From a virus, in IMG/VR virus record IMGVR_UViG_3300032236_001645, positions 1-64,000 of that record: a DNA stretch of 64,000 nucleotides. One strand, given 5' to 3'. Position 1 is the stretch's first letter, and every line of letters begins with the position of its first letter. The notes beneath the pieces were generated by a model, which did not search any database, was not told where the DNA came from, and saw only the letters and a program-made list of their open reading frames with translations. Position numbers and translations under genes: made by a program. This document shows positions 17,218-26,519 of the stretch, piece after piece.

Positions 17218-18105
17218 TTAACTATTATTTATGAAATATGCCCTTACGTATTTATTTGCGGTATTTGAAACATTACTTGTTGAAACCGATAATTTCAGTG
17301 TCCATAATCCTCGATGAATACCTATTGAATTATTTGGTAAATAATCAAATATTTTTGTATAATGTTGATTAGATGGATTTGATGGTGTACCATCTACTCC
17401 TGAGAAATTACCCGAATTACTTCTATCAAATGTGATCTGCATTTGATCGGTATATGTTGTTGTTGTACCTGTACCTCCCGTTACATAAGTAACACCTGTT
17501 AAACTTAATGTTGCGGTTACTGTATCTCCTGAAGCAGAATTAAGAAAATTAGTGTTAAATGCTCTTAATACAATTGCTGGTGGCATAAAATAACCTTGAG
17601 AATCAATTGAACTAACTTGACTAATATCTTGGTGAGTATATGCAGTGTAATTTAAACCTGAACCGGTATAACCTGATGCCACAGATGTAAATGAACCATC
17701 TCCATTTATAACTGCAACTTGTGAAGGTATAACTGATGTTACTTCACCGTATACTTCAGTTGTACACATTCCTGATGTTGTAATTTGAATAGCACCAACA
17801 CCATTTACCGCTGACACTGGATAATTTTGTCCATTAAAATTAGAATAACTTAAATTGTTAGTATAATTTTGAGAATACAAATTATCATATAATCCATATG
17901 TCCATGTTATGTAATTATCATTTCCCGCACCACCATAAATTACATCATATCCAGTACTATCCCAAACTGAATATGAAGTATTACCTGTATATATTAAATT
18001 TTTTCCTGAAGAATTGTATGATAGTAAGTTTACCTTAAATGCACTTGTGTTTAAGTTTGTCATTAATGTATTATTACTAAAATTCAAGTATAAATCTCTA
18101 GCCAT
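17218..18105 (-). CDS. Structural protein of the tail/adhesin block, unknown function
   Basis: 295 residues starting MARDLYLNFSNNTLMTNLNT. Rich in Asn, Ser, Thr, Gly and Tyr, with aromatic strand-like segments throughout. A Gly/Thr segment (TYVTGGTGTTTTYTDQ, near residue 205) separates two halves. No signal peptide, membrane segment or catalytic motif was seen. It lies directly downstream of the 2228-residue fibre gene and upstream of the hairpin at 17129-17194, which would end its transcript. A late-type box precedes it at 18121-18130, 15 nt from the ATG. Possibly a cap or accessory of the giant fibre, from position only. Confidence 0.5.
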   Translation of the reverse strand: MARDLYLNFSNNTLMTNLNTSAFKVNLLSYNSSGKNLIYTGNTSYSVWDSTGYDVIYGGAGNDNYITWTYGLYDNLYSQNYTNNLSYSNFNGQNYPVSAVNGVGAIQITTSGMCTTEVYGEVTSVIPSQVAVINGDGSFTSVASGYTGSGLNYTAYTHQDISQVSSIDSQGYFMPPAIVLRAFNTNFLNSASGDTVTATLSLTGVTYVTGGTGTTTTYTDQMQITFDRSNSGNFSGVDGTPSNPSNQHYTKIFDYLPNNSIGIHRGLWTLKLSVSTSNVSNTANKYVRAYFINNS

Positions 18106-18120
18106 GTTTTGTTGTTTTTA

Positions 18121-18130
18121 TATAAATATA
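18121..18130 (-). promoter_or_regulatory. Late-type box before the 295-residue gene
   Basis: The coding strand reads TATATTTATA within GATATATTTATA, 15 nt before the ATG. Confidence 0.5.
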
Positions 18131-18166
18131 TCGTTTATTGTTTATTTTTTATAGTGTTAATCATTC

Positions 18167-21100
18167 TTAACAATGTGCTATTAGTGTAAATAATCCATTT
18201 GAATCAAATGTACCATAGTTTGTTTTATCTGACCACCTTGCAGCGGCAGGACCTGTGAACGGTGTCACACCATCAGATTGATAATAGTTTTTACCGTTTA
18301 TTAATGTATTCACTCCAAGATATGCATAAACTACACTGTATGCAGTTGGGTTATTACTACATGCAATTGTACTTGTAGAACCACCTTGAATTGTGAAGCT
18401 GGTTAAAGGACATACTATTTGATATTCTATTGTTTGTGCTGTACAACCATTACTATCAATTACATATAACCAATAGTAACCACAACTTAATCCTGTTACT
18501 GTTACATAGTTATTACTAGCAAGGTTACTAGTTACACCTGTTGTGAATACTTGATTATCAGTTGGGTAATCATTATATGGTGTTGCATTATCCTTATACA
18601 ACTTCATAGTTCTTGTACCTGAACCACCAGAACATGTAATTCTTAATGAACCATTTCCACCCGCACCTGTTTCGTTAACAACTTGATCTATGTAACCATA
18701 TAATGCGTCAGGTGATGTAATTGTTTGTGAGTATGATTGAACACAACCTGAACTATCTTTAATATAGATTGTGTAATTACCCATAGATAAACTACTAAAT
18801 GTCTTAGGTAAAGCATAGTAAGTTGAATTATCTGTAGATGCACTATATCCTGAACCTGAACCACCTGAACCACCACTTACTGCGATACTACCATTATTAC
18901 TTGTAGCACAAGTTATATTTGTAACTGATATTGTTGCATTTGGTGCTGTTACCGCAAATGTAGTTGAAGAAGATGTTGCAGTACAACCATTACTATCTTT
19001 AACTGTAACACTATAAGTACCATTACCTAAACCTGTAAATGAATTACTTGATTGGTATGTTCCACCATTTAATGAATATGTATAACCACCAGTTCCGCCA
19101 CCCGCAGTTGCTGTAACACTACCATTAGTACCGTTATAACATGTAGGTGCCGTTCCTGAAATTGAACTTGTAACCTGTGTTCTTGCAAGGTTTCCAACTG
19201 AAACTGACACAACAGTTCCATTTCTACCACTATTTCTTACATAACCTGTATATGTTCCACCTGCTAATGAACTGAACGTTGCACTTGACTGCCAGTTTAC
19301 ATTATCTTTAGAATATTCATATGCCGCACCATTACCACCACTTGCACTTAATGTAAATGCTGCAGTTGTATCACCATAACATGTTTGTATTGTTGAACTT
19401 GCTACTGACAATGATAATGCAGGTAACGAAGGTGTTTGTGTCTGTGTTGCCGTTTGTGACGGTGTAATATTTGGTGTTGGTGTTTGAGTCGTTGTTTGAG
19501 TTGGGGTAGGTGTTTGTGTAACACAAGGAGTACATAAACCATTTAATGTTGCGGTAGTTCCTGATACCGATTTTGTTGCACTTCTATAACTTCCGTTTAG
19601 AGCAATATAAAAATTACCAATTGGTACTGTTACAATATTTGTTGAAGATATTGACGTCGCATCACATAAACTAATGCCACCCGTTAAAGTTACTTTACCT
19701 AATTGTATACCATTATAACAAGCACTGTACGCATCTGCACCCCAAGTATATGGAGGTTGTGTTGGTGTCGGCGTTTGTGTCATAGTTGGTGTAACACTTG
19801 GTGTTTGAGTTTGTGTTGGCGTTTGAGTTTGCGTACCCGTTTGAGTTTGAGTTTGAGTTGGTGTAATAGTATTTGTTGGTGTTACTGTTTGTGTTTGAGT
19901 TGGTGTAATAGTATTTGTTGGTGTTACTGATGGTGTTGATGTAACAGTTTGTGTGATAGTTGTGGTTGGTGTAATAGTATTTGTTGGCGTAACAGTATTT
20001 GTTGGTGTTACTGTTTGAGTCGGAGTTTGAGTTTGAGTTGCAGTCACCGATGGAGTAATTGTATTTGTTGGTGTAACTGTTTGTGTTGGCGTTGGACTTG
20101 GAGCTAACACGCTTACATTGATTCCAAAGAAACACTGGATTGTTGGGGTTGGTGTTTGTGTTGTGGTAGGAGTTACTGTAGTAGTTGGTGTAATTGTATT
20201 CGTAGGTGTAACTGTTGGTGTAACAGTCTTTGTCGGTGTTTGCGTTTGTGTTGATGTTGGCGTTTGGGTAGTTGTTGGTGTGATAGTGTTTGTAGCGGTA
20301 ATTGTTTGTGTAATAGTTGTGGTAGGTGTAATAGTATTTGTTGGTGTAACAGTATTTGTTGGTGTTTGTGTATTTGTAGGTGTAATAGTATTTGTTGGTG
20401 TAACTGATGGAGTTATAGTGTTTGTTGCTGTAACTGTTTGTGTTGGTGTTGGGCTTGGTGCCAATACAGATACGTTGATTCCGAAGAAACATTGGATCGT
20501 AGGAGTAGGTGTTTGCGTTGTTGTCGGTGTAACCGTTGTTGTAGGTGTAACTGTTTGAGTTGGTGTTACAGTAGGTGTACTTGTTCTTGTTTGTGTATTT
20601 GTTGGTGTAACTGTTGTCGTTGGTGTAACAGTTTGTGTAATAGTTGTTGTAGGTGTAATAGTATTTGTTGGCGTTATTGTATTTGTAGGCGTTTGAGTAG
20701 TTGTTGGTGTAATAGTCTGTGTCGCTGTTACTGATGGAGTAATTGTATTTGTTGGAGTAATAGTTTGTGTTGGAGTTGGTGATGGGGCAAGTACCGAAAC
20801 GTTTATACCAAAGAAACATTGAATTGTTGGAGTTGGTGTTTGCGTCGTTGTTGGTGTAACGGTAGTCGTAGGTGTTATAGTATTTGTTGGTGTAACAGTT
20901 GGTGTAATTGTGGTAGTAGGTGTGATTGTATTTGTCGGAGTAACGCTTGGTGTTGACGTATTTGTTGCAGTAATTGTTTGTGTTGGAGTAATAGTAGTTG
21001 TTGGTGTAATAGTTTGTGTTGCTGTTACTGATGGTGTAATAGTATTTGTTGGGGTTATAGTTTGAGTTGGTGTCGGACTTGGAGCAAGTACTGAAACATT

Positions 21101-24100
21101 AATACCAAAGAAGCACTGTATAGTCGGAGTCGGCGTTTGTGTCGTAGTAGGTGTAACAGTTGTAGTTGGTGTAATAGTATTTGTTGGGGTGACAGTTGGC
21201 GTATGAGTCGTAGTTGGTGTAACCGTTGTTGTAGGTGTAACTGTTTGTGTTGGTGTCACAGTTGTAGTTGGCGTAACAGTACTTGTTGGTGTAATTGTTT
21301 GTGATGCTGTTACTGATGGTGTAATAGTATTTGTTGGCGTAACCGTATTTGTTGGCGTAGGTGATGGTGCGAGAACAGAAACATTTATTCCAAAGAAACA
21401 CTGAATTGTTGGTGTTGGCGTTTGTGTTGCAGTTGAAGTAACCGTGGTTGTCGGTGTGATAGTTGTAGTTGGAGTAACAGTCTGTGTATGTGTTGTAGTA
21501 GGTGTAACCGTAGTTGTTGGTGTTACAGTTTGGGTGGAAGTTACTGTTGTTGTTGGGGTAACTGTTGTAGTTGGAGTAATAGTGTTCGTTGGAGTTACAG
21601 TTGGGGTAACTGTGGTTGTCGGTGTAATAGTTGTAGTTGGAGTAGGGCTTGGTGCCAACACACTCACATTGATTCCGAAGAAACATTGGATAGTAGGTGT
21701 TGGTGTTTGCGTGGTAGTTGGTGTAACAGTCGTTGTTGGTGTAATTGTATATGTTGGGGTTACAGTAGGTGTAATAGTATTTGTTGGTGTAACCGTATTT
21801 GTTGGTGTAGGTGAAGGTGCCAATACGCTTACATCTATACCAAAGAAACACTGTATGGTTGGTGTAGGTGTTTGGGTAGTCGTTGGTGTAACAGTTGTAG
21901 TTGGTGTAATTGTTGTTGTCGGTGTAACTGTTTGTGTTTGAGTTGTAGTTGGCGTAACTGTTTGTGTTTGAGTAACAGTTGGTGTTTGAGTTGGAGTTTC
22001 TGTGTTTGATGGTGTAACAGTTTGGGTAGGTGTTGGTGAAGGTGCAAGAACAGATACATTGATTCCGAAGAAACATTGGATTGTAGGTGTAGGTGTTTGC
22101 GTCGTTGTTGGAGTAACGGTAGTGGTTGGTGTAATAGTAGTAGTAGGAGTAACTGTAGTAGTTGGTGTAACTGTTGGGGTTACTGTTGGTGTTAAAGTTG
22201 TAGTTGGAGTTTGTGTAGGTGTTTCCGTATTTGATGGTGTTATCGTTTGCGTTGGTGTAGGGCTTGGAGCTAGTACACTTACATCTATACCAAAGTAACA
22301 CTGAATAGTCGGAGTTGGCGTTTGTGTGGTAGTTGGCGTAACGGTAGTAGTTGGTGTAATAGTAGTGGTTGGAGTAACTGTTGGAGTTTGTGTAACAGTC
22401 GGCGTTTGAGTTGGTGTCTCCGTATTTGAAGGTGTAATAGTTTGTGTTGGAGTAGGTGATGGGGCAAGTACTGATACGTCAATACCAAAGAAACATTGAA
22501 TTGTTGGTGTTGGCGTTTGAGTCGTGGTAGTTGTTGGTGTTATTGTATTCGTAGGCGTCACAGTTGGGGTAACCGGTGGTGTGGATGTTACTGTTTGAGT
22601 CGGAGTTGGTGACGGAGCAAGAACCGATACATTTATACCAAAGAAACATTGAATTGTTGGTGTTGGTGTCTGTGTTGCAGTTGTAGTTGGTGTAATAGTT
22701 GTAGTAGGTGTTACACTTGGAGTAACCGGTGGAGTGGATGTTGTGGTTGTTGTAGGTGTTGGTGATGGTGCAAGTACTGATACGTCAATACCAAAATAAC
22801 ATTGAACTGTTGGTGTTGGCGTTTGAGTTGAAGTTACTGTTGGTGTAATCGTAGTAGTAGGTGTTACCGTAGGTGTTGGTGGCATAGTACTAGTGACAGT
22901 TGGCGTTGGAGTTGAAGTAGGTGCCAATACACTTACATTGATTCCGAAGAAGCATTGAATTGTAGGTGTAGGTGTTTGAGTAGCGGTAGGAGATGGTGTT
23001 GGTGGCATAGTACCGGTAACAGTAGGTGTTGGGGTAGTTGTTGGTGCCAAAACACTTACATCAATACCAAAGAAACATTGAATTGTTGGAGTTGGTGTCT
23101 GTGTAGTGGTTGATGTAACACTAGGGGTTACTGTTGTTGTTGATGTAACACTCGGAGTAACTGTTTGTGTATTTGTATTTGTTGGTGTATTTGTATTTGT
23201 TGGTGTAACAGTCGTTGTTGGTGTAACTGTGGGTGTTTCAGTCGGATTTGGAGTACCTGTATTAGTTGATGTAACACTTGGAGTAATTGTATTGGTAGGT
23301 GTTAAAGTTGGTGTTGATGTATTTGTTACCGTAGCAGTTTGAGTTGTAGTTGGCGTTTGTGTAACAGTTGGAGTGATAGTTGTAGTTGCTGTAACTGTTT
23401 GTGTCAGTGTTTGAGTTTGCGTATTAGTAGGTGTAACTGTTGTTGTTGATGTAACAGTTGGTGTTTGTGTAAGAGTTTGGGTAGGTGTTACTGTAGCAGT
23501 AACTGTATTTGTTGGTGTTACAGTTGTGGTAGAAGTTGGTGTTTGTGTTGGTGGTAATGTTTGTGTTGGTGTGGTAGTTGGTGTTTGAGATATAACAAAA
23601 ACATCATCAATATCATCATACCATATAATTTCATAAGAATTACCAGATGCTGCAGGTGTTGGTAAATTAAATGTAAATGACTCATTTAAATAATCAACTA
23701 CATTTCCACCATAAGGTATTAATCTTGTGGTGTTGTTATATTTTGTATCAATAAGTGAACCATTTTTCCATAATTCAACTCTAGTTGTATGTACATAAAC
23801 AGAATATAAATTATCATTATGATACATTATTCTTTGTGCACTTATTGTTGTTTGTCCAACACACACATCACTATTAACATAGTCTGATGTAAAATACCAT
23901 GGTGCTGGTGGTTCATTACTATCATTTGTAACTAAATCTGAAAGTAATGCCGATGGACACGTAGAGTCCAAATATGATTTAACAGTTGGTACATAAACAT
24001 TAATACCACCAGATTTTACATTATTAAGTTGTTCATATGTAATCTTAACTTCAAGTGAAGTTTTAGTTGTTGTAGGTGTAACTGTAGCGGTAACAGTTGG

Positions 24101-24853
24101 TGTTGGTGTATATGATGCGGTATTTGATGGTGTTAAAGGTATATACGTTGACGTTGGTGTTGTTGTAATAGTAGTGGTTGGTGTTACAGTAGGTGTAACC
24201 GTAACAGTCGGTGTGATAGAAGGTGTAACTGTTGGTTGTACTCCACATAAATTAACAACTTTTAAAACTTGATTACTTATGTATGGTGAATCTAATAATA
24301 TGTTGATTATTTTTTCACCAGGTGTTGAATAATATTTAGTTGTTGAACCATTAAGTGTTATTCCTGACGATGTACCATCTCCCCAATTAATAGTAAAGAC
24401 AGGTGATATATCAGGATTTGCATTAATTTTATCAACGACTTGATACGTTGTTGTATTATAAATTGTAATTGTATCACACGTGGCAGTATACATGAAGTTT
24501 GCTGTGATGTAATTGTGTTCAATTTTACCATCAAAATCAACCATTATACCTTGTTCATCAACTTTTGATTCTAAATAAACTGGTATTTGATAATCGCCAT
24601 AAACTTTTTGTTTTACATCTCCTGAAATTTGTTCCCAAAAATCACCAGTATATTTGTAATAACCTTCAACTAAACTTCCTGTAACATTTGTATTATATAT
24701 AATTGAACCTGTATCAGGTGCACATAAATTTACCGAACCTGAAAACCATGGAACTAAACTACCTGATGAATCTAACCAAGAATGGGCATTAGTTGATACT
24801 AACGAACCCGTCAGTATATTTTTCTGCCTAATTGAATATCTTGTTTTTTTCAC
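18167..24853 (-). CDS. Giant Pro/Thr-rich tail adhesin with 14 internal repeats and SprB-like domains
   Basis: 2228 residues with a GTG start that lies 4 nt behind a late-type box. Residues 1-200 hold a virion-attachment-like region and a PKD-like segment (FTINWGDGTSSG near 150). A first Pro/Thr linker is followed by a globular domain (about 265-420). Residues about 425-1810 are almost only Thr, Pro, Val, Ile, Gln, Asn and Ser, interrupted by 14 copies of a 12-residue core reading QCFFGI(N/D)VSVLAP. A Cys-rich domain and then SprB-like beta repeats (about 1815-2130, units ending NGTYSVTVKDSNGC) follow, then a small Cys-containing C-terminal domain. SprB repeats belong to Flavobacterium gliding adhesins. 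It is probably an extended, flexible host-binding fibre. Confidence 0.8.
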   Translation of the reverse strand: MKKTRYSIRQKNILTGSLVSTNAHSWLDSSGSLVPWFSGSVNLCAPDTGSIIYNTNVTGSLVEGYYKYTGDFWEQISGDVKQKVYGDYQIPVYLESKVDEQGIMVDFDGKIEHNYITANFMYTATCDTITIYNTTTYQVVDKINANPDISPVFTINWGDGTSSGITLNGSTTKYYSTPGEKIINILLDSPYISNQVLKVVNLCGVQPTVTPSITPTVTVTPTVTPTTTITTTPTSTYIPLTPSNTASYTPTPTVTATVTPTTTKTSLEVKITYEQLNNVKSGGINVYVPTVKSYLDSTCPSALLSDLVTNDSNEPPAPWYFTSDYVNSDVCVGQTTISAQRIMYHNDNLYSVYVHTTRVELWKNGSLIDTKYNNTTRLIPYGGNVVDYLNESFTFNLPTPAASGNSYEIIWYDDIDDVFVISQTPTTTPTQTLPPTQTPTSTTTVTPTNTVTATVTPTQTLTQTPTVTSTTTVTPTNTQTQTLTQTVTATTTITPTVTQTPTTTQTATVTNTSTPTLTPTNTITPSVTSTNTGTPNPTETPTVTPTTTVTPTNTNTPTNTNTQTVTPSVTSTTTVTPSVTSTTTQTPTPTIQCFFGIDVSVLAPTTTPTPTVTGTMPPTPSPTATQTPTPTIQCFFGINVSVLAPTSTPTPTVTSTMPPTPTVTPTTTITPTVTSTQTPTPTVQCYFGIDVSVLAPSPTPTTTTTSTPPVTPSVTPTTTITPTTTATQTPTPTIQCFFGINVSVLAPSPTPTQTVTSTPPVTPTVTPTNTITPTTTTTQTPTPTIQCFFGIDVSVLAPSPTPTQTITPSNTETPTQTPTVTQTPTVTPTTTITPTTTVTPTTTQTPTPTIQCYFGIDVSVLAPSPTPTQTITPSNTETPTQTPTTTLTPTVTPTVTPTTTVTPTTTITPTTTVTPTTTQTPTPTIQCFFGINVSVLAPSPTPTQTVTPSNTETPTQTPTVTQTQTVTPTTTQTQTVTPTTTITPTTTVTPTTTQTPTPTIQCFFGIDVSVLAPSPTPTNTVTPTNTITPTVTPTYTITPTTTVTPTTTQTPTPTIQCFFGINVSVLAPSPTPTTTITPTTTVTPTVTPTNTITPTTTVTPTTTVTSTQTVTPTTTVTPTTTHTQTVTPTTTITPTTTVTSTATQTPTPTIQCFFGINVSVLAPSPTPTNTVTPTNTITPSVTASQTITPTSTVTPTTTVTPTQTVTPTTTVTPTTTHTPTVTPTNTITPTTTVTPTTTQTPTPTIQCFFGINVSVLAPSPTPTQTITPTNTITPSVTATQTITPTTTITPTQTITATNTSTPSVTPTNTITPTTTITPTVTPTNTITPTTTVTPTTTQTPTPTIQCFFGINVSVLAPSPTPTQTITPTNTITPSVTATQTITPTTTQTPTNTITPTNTITPTTTITQTVTPTTTVTPTNTQTRTSTPTVTPTQTVTPTTTVTPTTTQTPTPTIQCFFGINVSVLAPSPTPTQTVTATNTITPSVTPTNTITPTNTQTPTNTVTPTNTITPTTTITQTITATNTITPTTTQTPTSTQTQTPTKTVTPTVTPTNTITPTTTVTPTTTQTPTPTIQCFFGINVSVLAPSPTPTQTVTPTNTITPSVTATQTQTPTQTVTPTNTVTPTNTITPTTTITQTVTSTPSVTPTNTITPTQTQTVTPTNTITPTQTQTQTGTQTQTPTQTQTPSVTPTMTQTPTPTQPPYTWGADAYSACYNGIQLGKVTLTGGISLCDATSISSTNIVTVPIGNFYIALNGSYRSATKSVSGTTATLNGLCTPCVTQTPTPTQTTTQTPTPNITPSQTATQTQTPSLPALSLSVASSTIQTCYGDTTAAFTLSASGGNGAAYEYSKDNVNWQSSATFSSLAGGTYTGYVRNSGRNGTVVSVSVGNLARTQVTSSISGTAPTCYNGTNGSVTATAGGGTGGYTYSLNGGTYQSSNSFTGLGNGTYSVTVKDSNGCTATSSSTTFAVTAPNATISVTNITCATSNNGSIAVSGGSGGSGSGYSASTDNSTYYALPKTFSSLSMGNYTIYIKDSSGCVQSYSQTITSPDALYGYIDQVVNETGAGGNGSLRITCSGGSGTRTMKLYKDNATPYNDYPTDNQVFTTGVTSNLASNNYVTVTGLSCGYYWLYVIDSNGCTAQTIEYQIVCPLTSFTIQGGSTSTIACSNNPTAYSVVYAYLGVNTLINGKNYYQSDGVTPFTGPAAARWSDKTNYGTFDSNGLFTLIAHC
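20105..23095 (-). repeat. Fourteen tandem core units with growing Pro/Thr linkers
   Basis: The unit encoding TPTPTIQCFFGINVSVLAP recurs 14 times (cores near 23075, 22945, 22790, 22640, 22485, 22290, 22065, 21840, 21675, 21390, 21105, 20808, 20480 and 20118). Core-to-core distance rises from about 130-155 nt at the N-terminal side to about 330-360 nt at the C-terminal side. Linkers are made of 6-12 nt pieces such as ACTGTTACACCA-type codon pairs, which would allow in-frame gain and loss by recombination or slippage. Confidence 0.9.
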
Positions 24854-24857
24854 TTAC

Positions 24858-24866
24858 TATAAATAA
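24858..24866 (-). promoter_or_regulatory. Late-type box before the giant adhesin
   Basis: The coding strand reads TTATTTATA, ending 4 nt before the GTG start at 24853. It supports the GTG choice. Confidence 0.5.
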
Positions 24867-24884
24867 CTTACTTTAATTTTTATG

Positions 24885-26519
24885 TTAAGGATAATGTATT
24901 AAATTACCTGTGGCACAATCATACCATCCCCCAATTAAACCATGATCAATATATACGATATGTGTAAATACGTTACTTGTTCCAAGTGCCGCCGCCCAAT
25001 AGTGACCCTCATTTGCAATTATTGGTAAAGAAGTAACCGGTGTACCATCTGTACTTCCACTATATAATGCGTTGTATGCAACACCTGGTGTTGGTGTTGT
25101 ACCTGTAACACTAACATCAAAATAAACACCATAGACTGTGTTTCCCGTATATGAATATGCTTGGTAAATGTTTTTGTTACACAAATTAGTTTTATAATCA
25201 TTTACGGAAGTAAATCCGGTAACATTCGCAATTGTCATATGTGCGGTACGATAAGTTGCTCCCCTATAATGTGTCGGATCTTGTCCACAGTTTAATGCAT
25301 ATGGAGCTACACTCTTACTACCTTCAATAGTTCCGTTAGGATCAGTTAATAATAAATCAATAACTGTATAATAGAAAAATCCTGCAGGTGGAGATCCAGG
25401 TAAACCATTTGAACCACCTCTAAACAAATCACCTCTTTGTATTGAATTGTTTAAAAATGCATTCTTTGAATAGTGATAAATATTAAGTGAAGGATCTTCA
25501 TCACATCTAGTCATTTTTAACCAATAATATACGGTTGTTGGTGTTGGTGTTGGTGTCGGAGTTGGAGTTTGAGTTGTTAGAATAGTTGCTCGTGTTGGTG
25601 TAGGTGTAGGTGTTTGAGGGCAATTTAAATTTGGTATAGATGGTGGTGCCATAGCACCTCCTCTTTCAAAAAAAACAACAGGATTATTTATTGTTCCAAC
25701 TTTTTTACCTTTAGTTCCCTTATATAAATAAACTTTATATGTGTGATATATTTTATCAATATCAATTTGATAATACATATCATTACTCTCATTAATACCT
25801 ATTGTATTTGTATAAACACTTGTATATGATGTATTTGTAAAATCTGTTATACTTCCATCTTCAGCGTTGTAAAATTTAGCAGTCATGAAGAAAGTATTAC
25901 CAGTTGTTGTTCCACTTAAATTACTATTTTCTAAAACACTTTCATCTTCAAACCAATAGAAATACATATTTTCTTTTTTCTCGTAATTTGAACCTTTGAA
26001 AATTGGTAAATGTATGTATCCATTTAATGGTTGATAAAAATATTTTTCTCCATTGGGTAATGATAAATTTTTTGCAAAAATTAATTTTCTATTTGTTCTT
26101 GTAGGTGGTTGGTATCCTATTACATTACCATTTATATCTGTTATATTTGGTGTTTTAAAAAATTCTAATCTAAAGAAACTTTTAGTTACTTGTTTTAACA
26201 TATGTTCATTTTCCGTGTAACTTAATCCAGTAGGATTATAATCCGTAACATATGTTCCTCCTGTGCTAATAAAATAAAAATAAAACCATATGTCTGTTTG
26301 TGATAAATTTTCACTTTCTAATATGTTACAATCAACAAACATAGAGTAAGGTTCATGAATATACCTTATTGTTTCATAATTAATAATTGGATTAATGATA
26401 TCAATTAACGCTTCTTCTTCATATTGAACCAAATTTTCTTCCCAACCAAGATTAGTTTGGAAATCAGTTTCAGCATTTAATATTAAATTAATATCTTGAT
26501 TTGTTCTTATGATTTCCAT
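24885..26519 (-). CDS. Tail protein with a C-terminal Pro/Thr-linked domain
   Basis: 544 residues. Residues 1-290 look like a baseplate or fibre-attachment body rich in aromatic residues. A Pro/Thr linker (about 300-330) leads to a C-terminal domain (about 333-544, starting YYWLKMTRC) that is homologous to a domain in the 1539-residue protein, where the matching segment starts YYLQLQMCG. Shared landmarks include GDLF/GDIF, a Gly-Thr-Ile-x-Gly turn, the TYRT motif and a C-terminal Ile-Asp-x2-Gly...Trp-x-Asp-Cys. The ATG overlaps the stop of the 609-residue gene by one base. No late box was seen, so it is co-transcribed with that gene. Confidence 0.6.
   Translation of the reverse strand: MEIIRTNQDINLILNAETDFQTNLGWEENLVQYEEEALIDIINPIINYETIRYIHEPYSMFVDCNILESENLSQTDIWFYFYFISTGGTYVTDYNPTGLSYTENEHMLKQVTKSFFRLEFFKTPNITDINGNVIGYQPPTRTNRKLIFAKNLSLPNGEKYFYQPLNGYIHLPIFKGSNYEKKENMYFYWFEDESVLENSNLSGTTTGNTFFMTAKFYNAEDGSITDFTNTSYTSVYTNTIGINESNDMYYQIDIDKIYHTYKVYLYKGTKGKKVGTINNPVVFFERGGAMAPPSIPNLNCPQTPTPTPTRATILTTQTPTPTPTPTPTTVYYWLKMTRCDEDPSLNIYHYSKNAFLNNSIQRGDLFRGGSNGLPGSPPAGFFYYTVIDLLLTDPNGTIEGSKSVAPYALNCGQDPTHYRGATYRTAHMTIANVTGFTSVNDYKTNLCNKNIYQAYSYTGNTVYGVYFDVSVTGTTPTPGVAYNALYSGSTDGTPVTSLPIIANEGHYWAAALGTSNVFTHIVYIDHGLIGGWYDCATGNLIHYP

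Noticed and set aside
20118-22298. Long open frames on the plus strand (Val-Gly-Val-rich, Cys-Trp-rich) and in other minus frames (Asn/Tyr/Thr-rich, up to 400 codons) over the Pro/Thr repeats
   Set aside because: They are by-products of the 3-nt periodic GT-rich repeat of the giant adhesin. The proteins are pure repeats without start signals or boxes, and the adhesin frame alone has domains at both ends.
20105-23095. Regularly recurring 35-40 nt units that look like a CRISPR array
   Set aside because: Spacing varies from 130 to 360 nt, the units are not exact, and they are in frame and encode the QCFFGI core; no cas genes are present.
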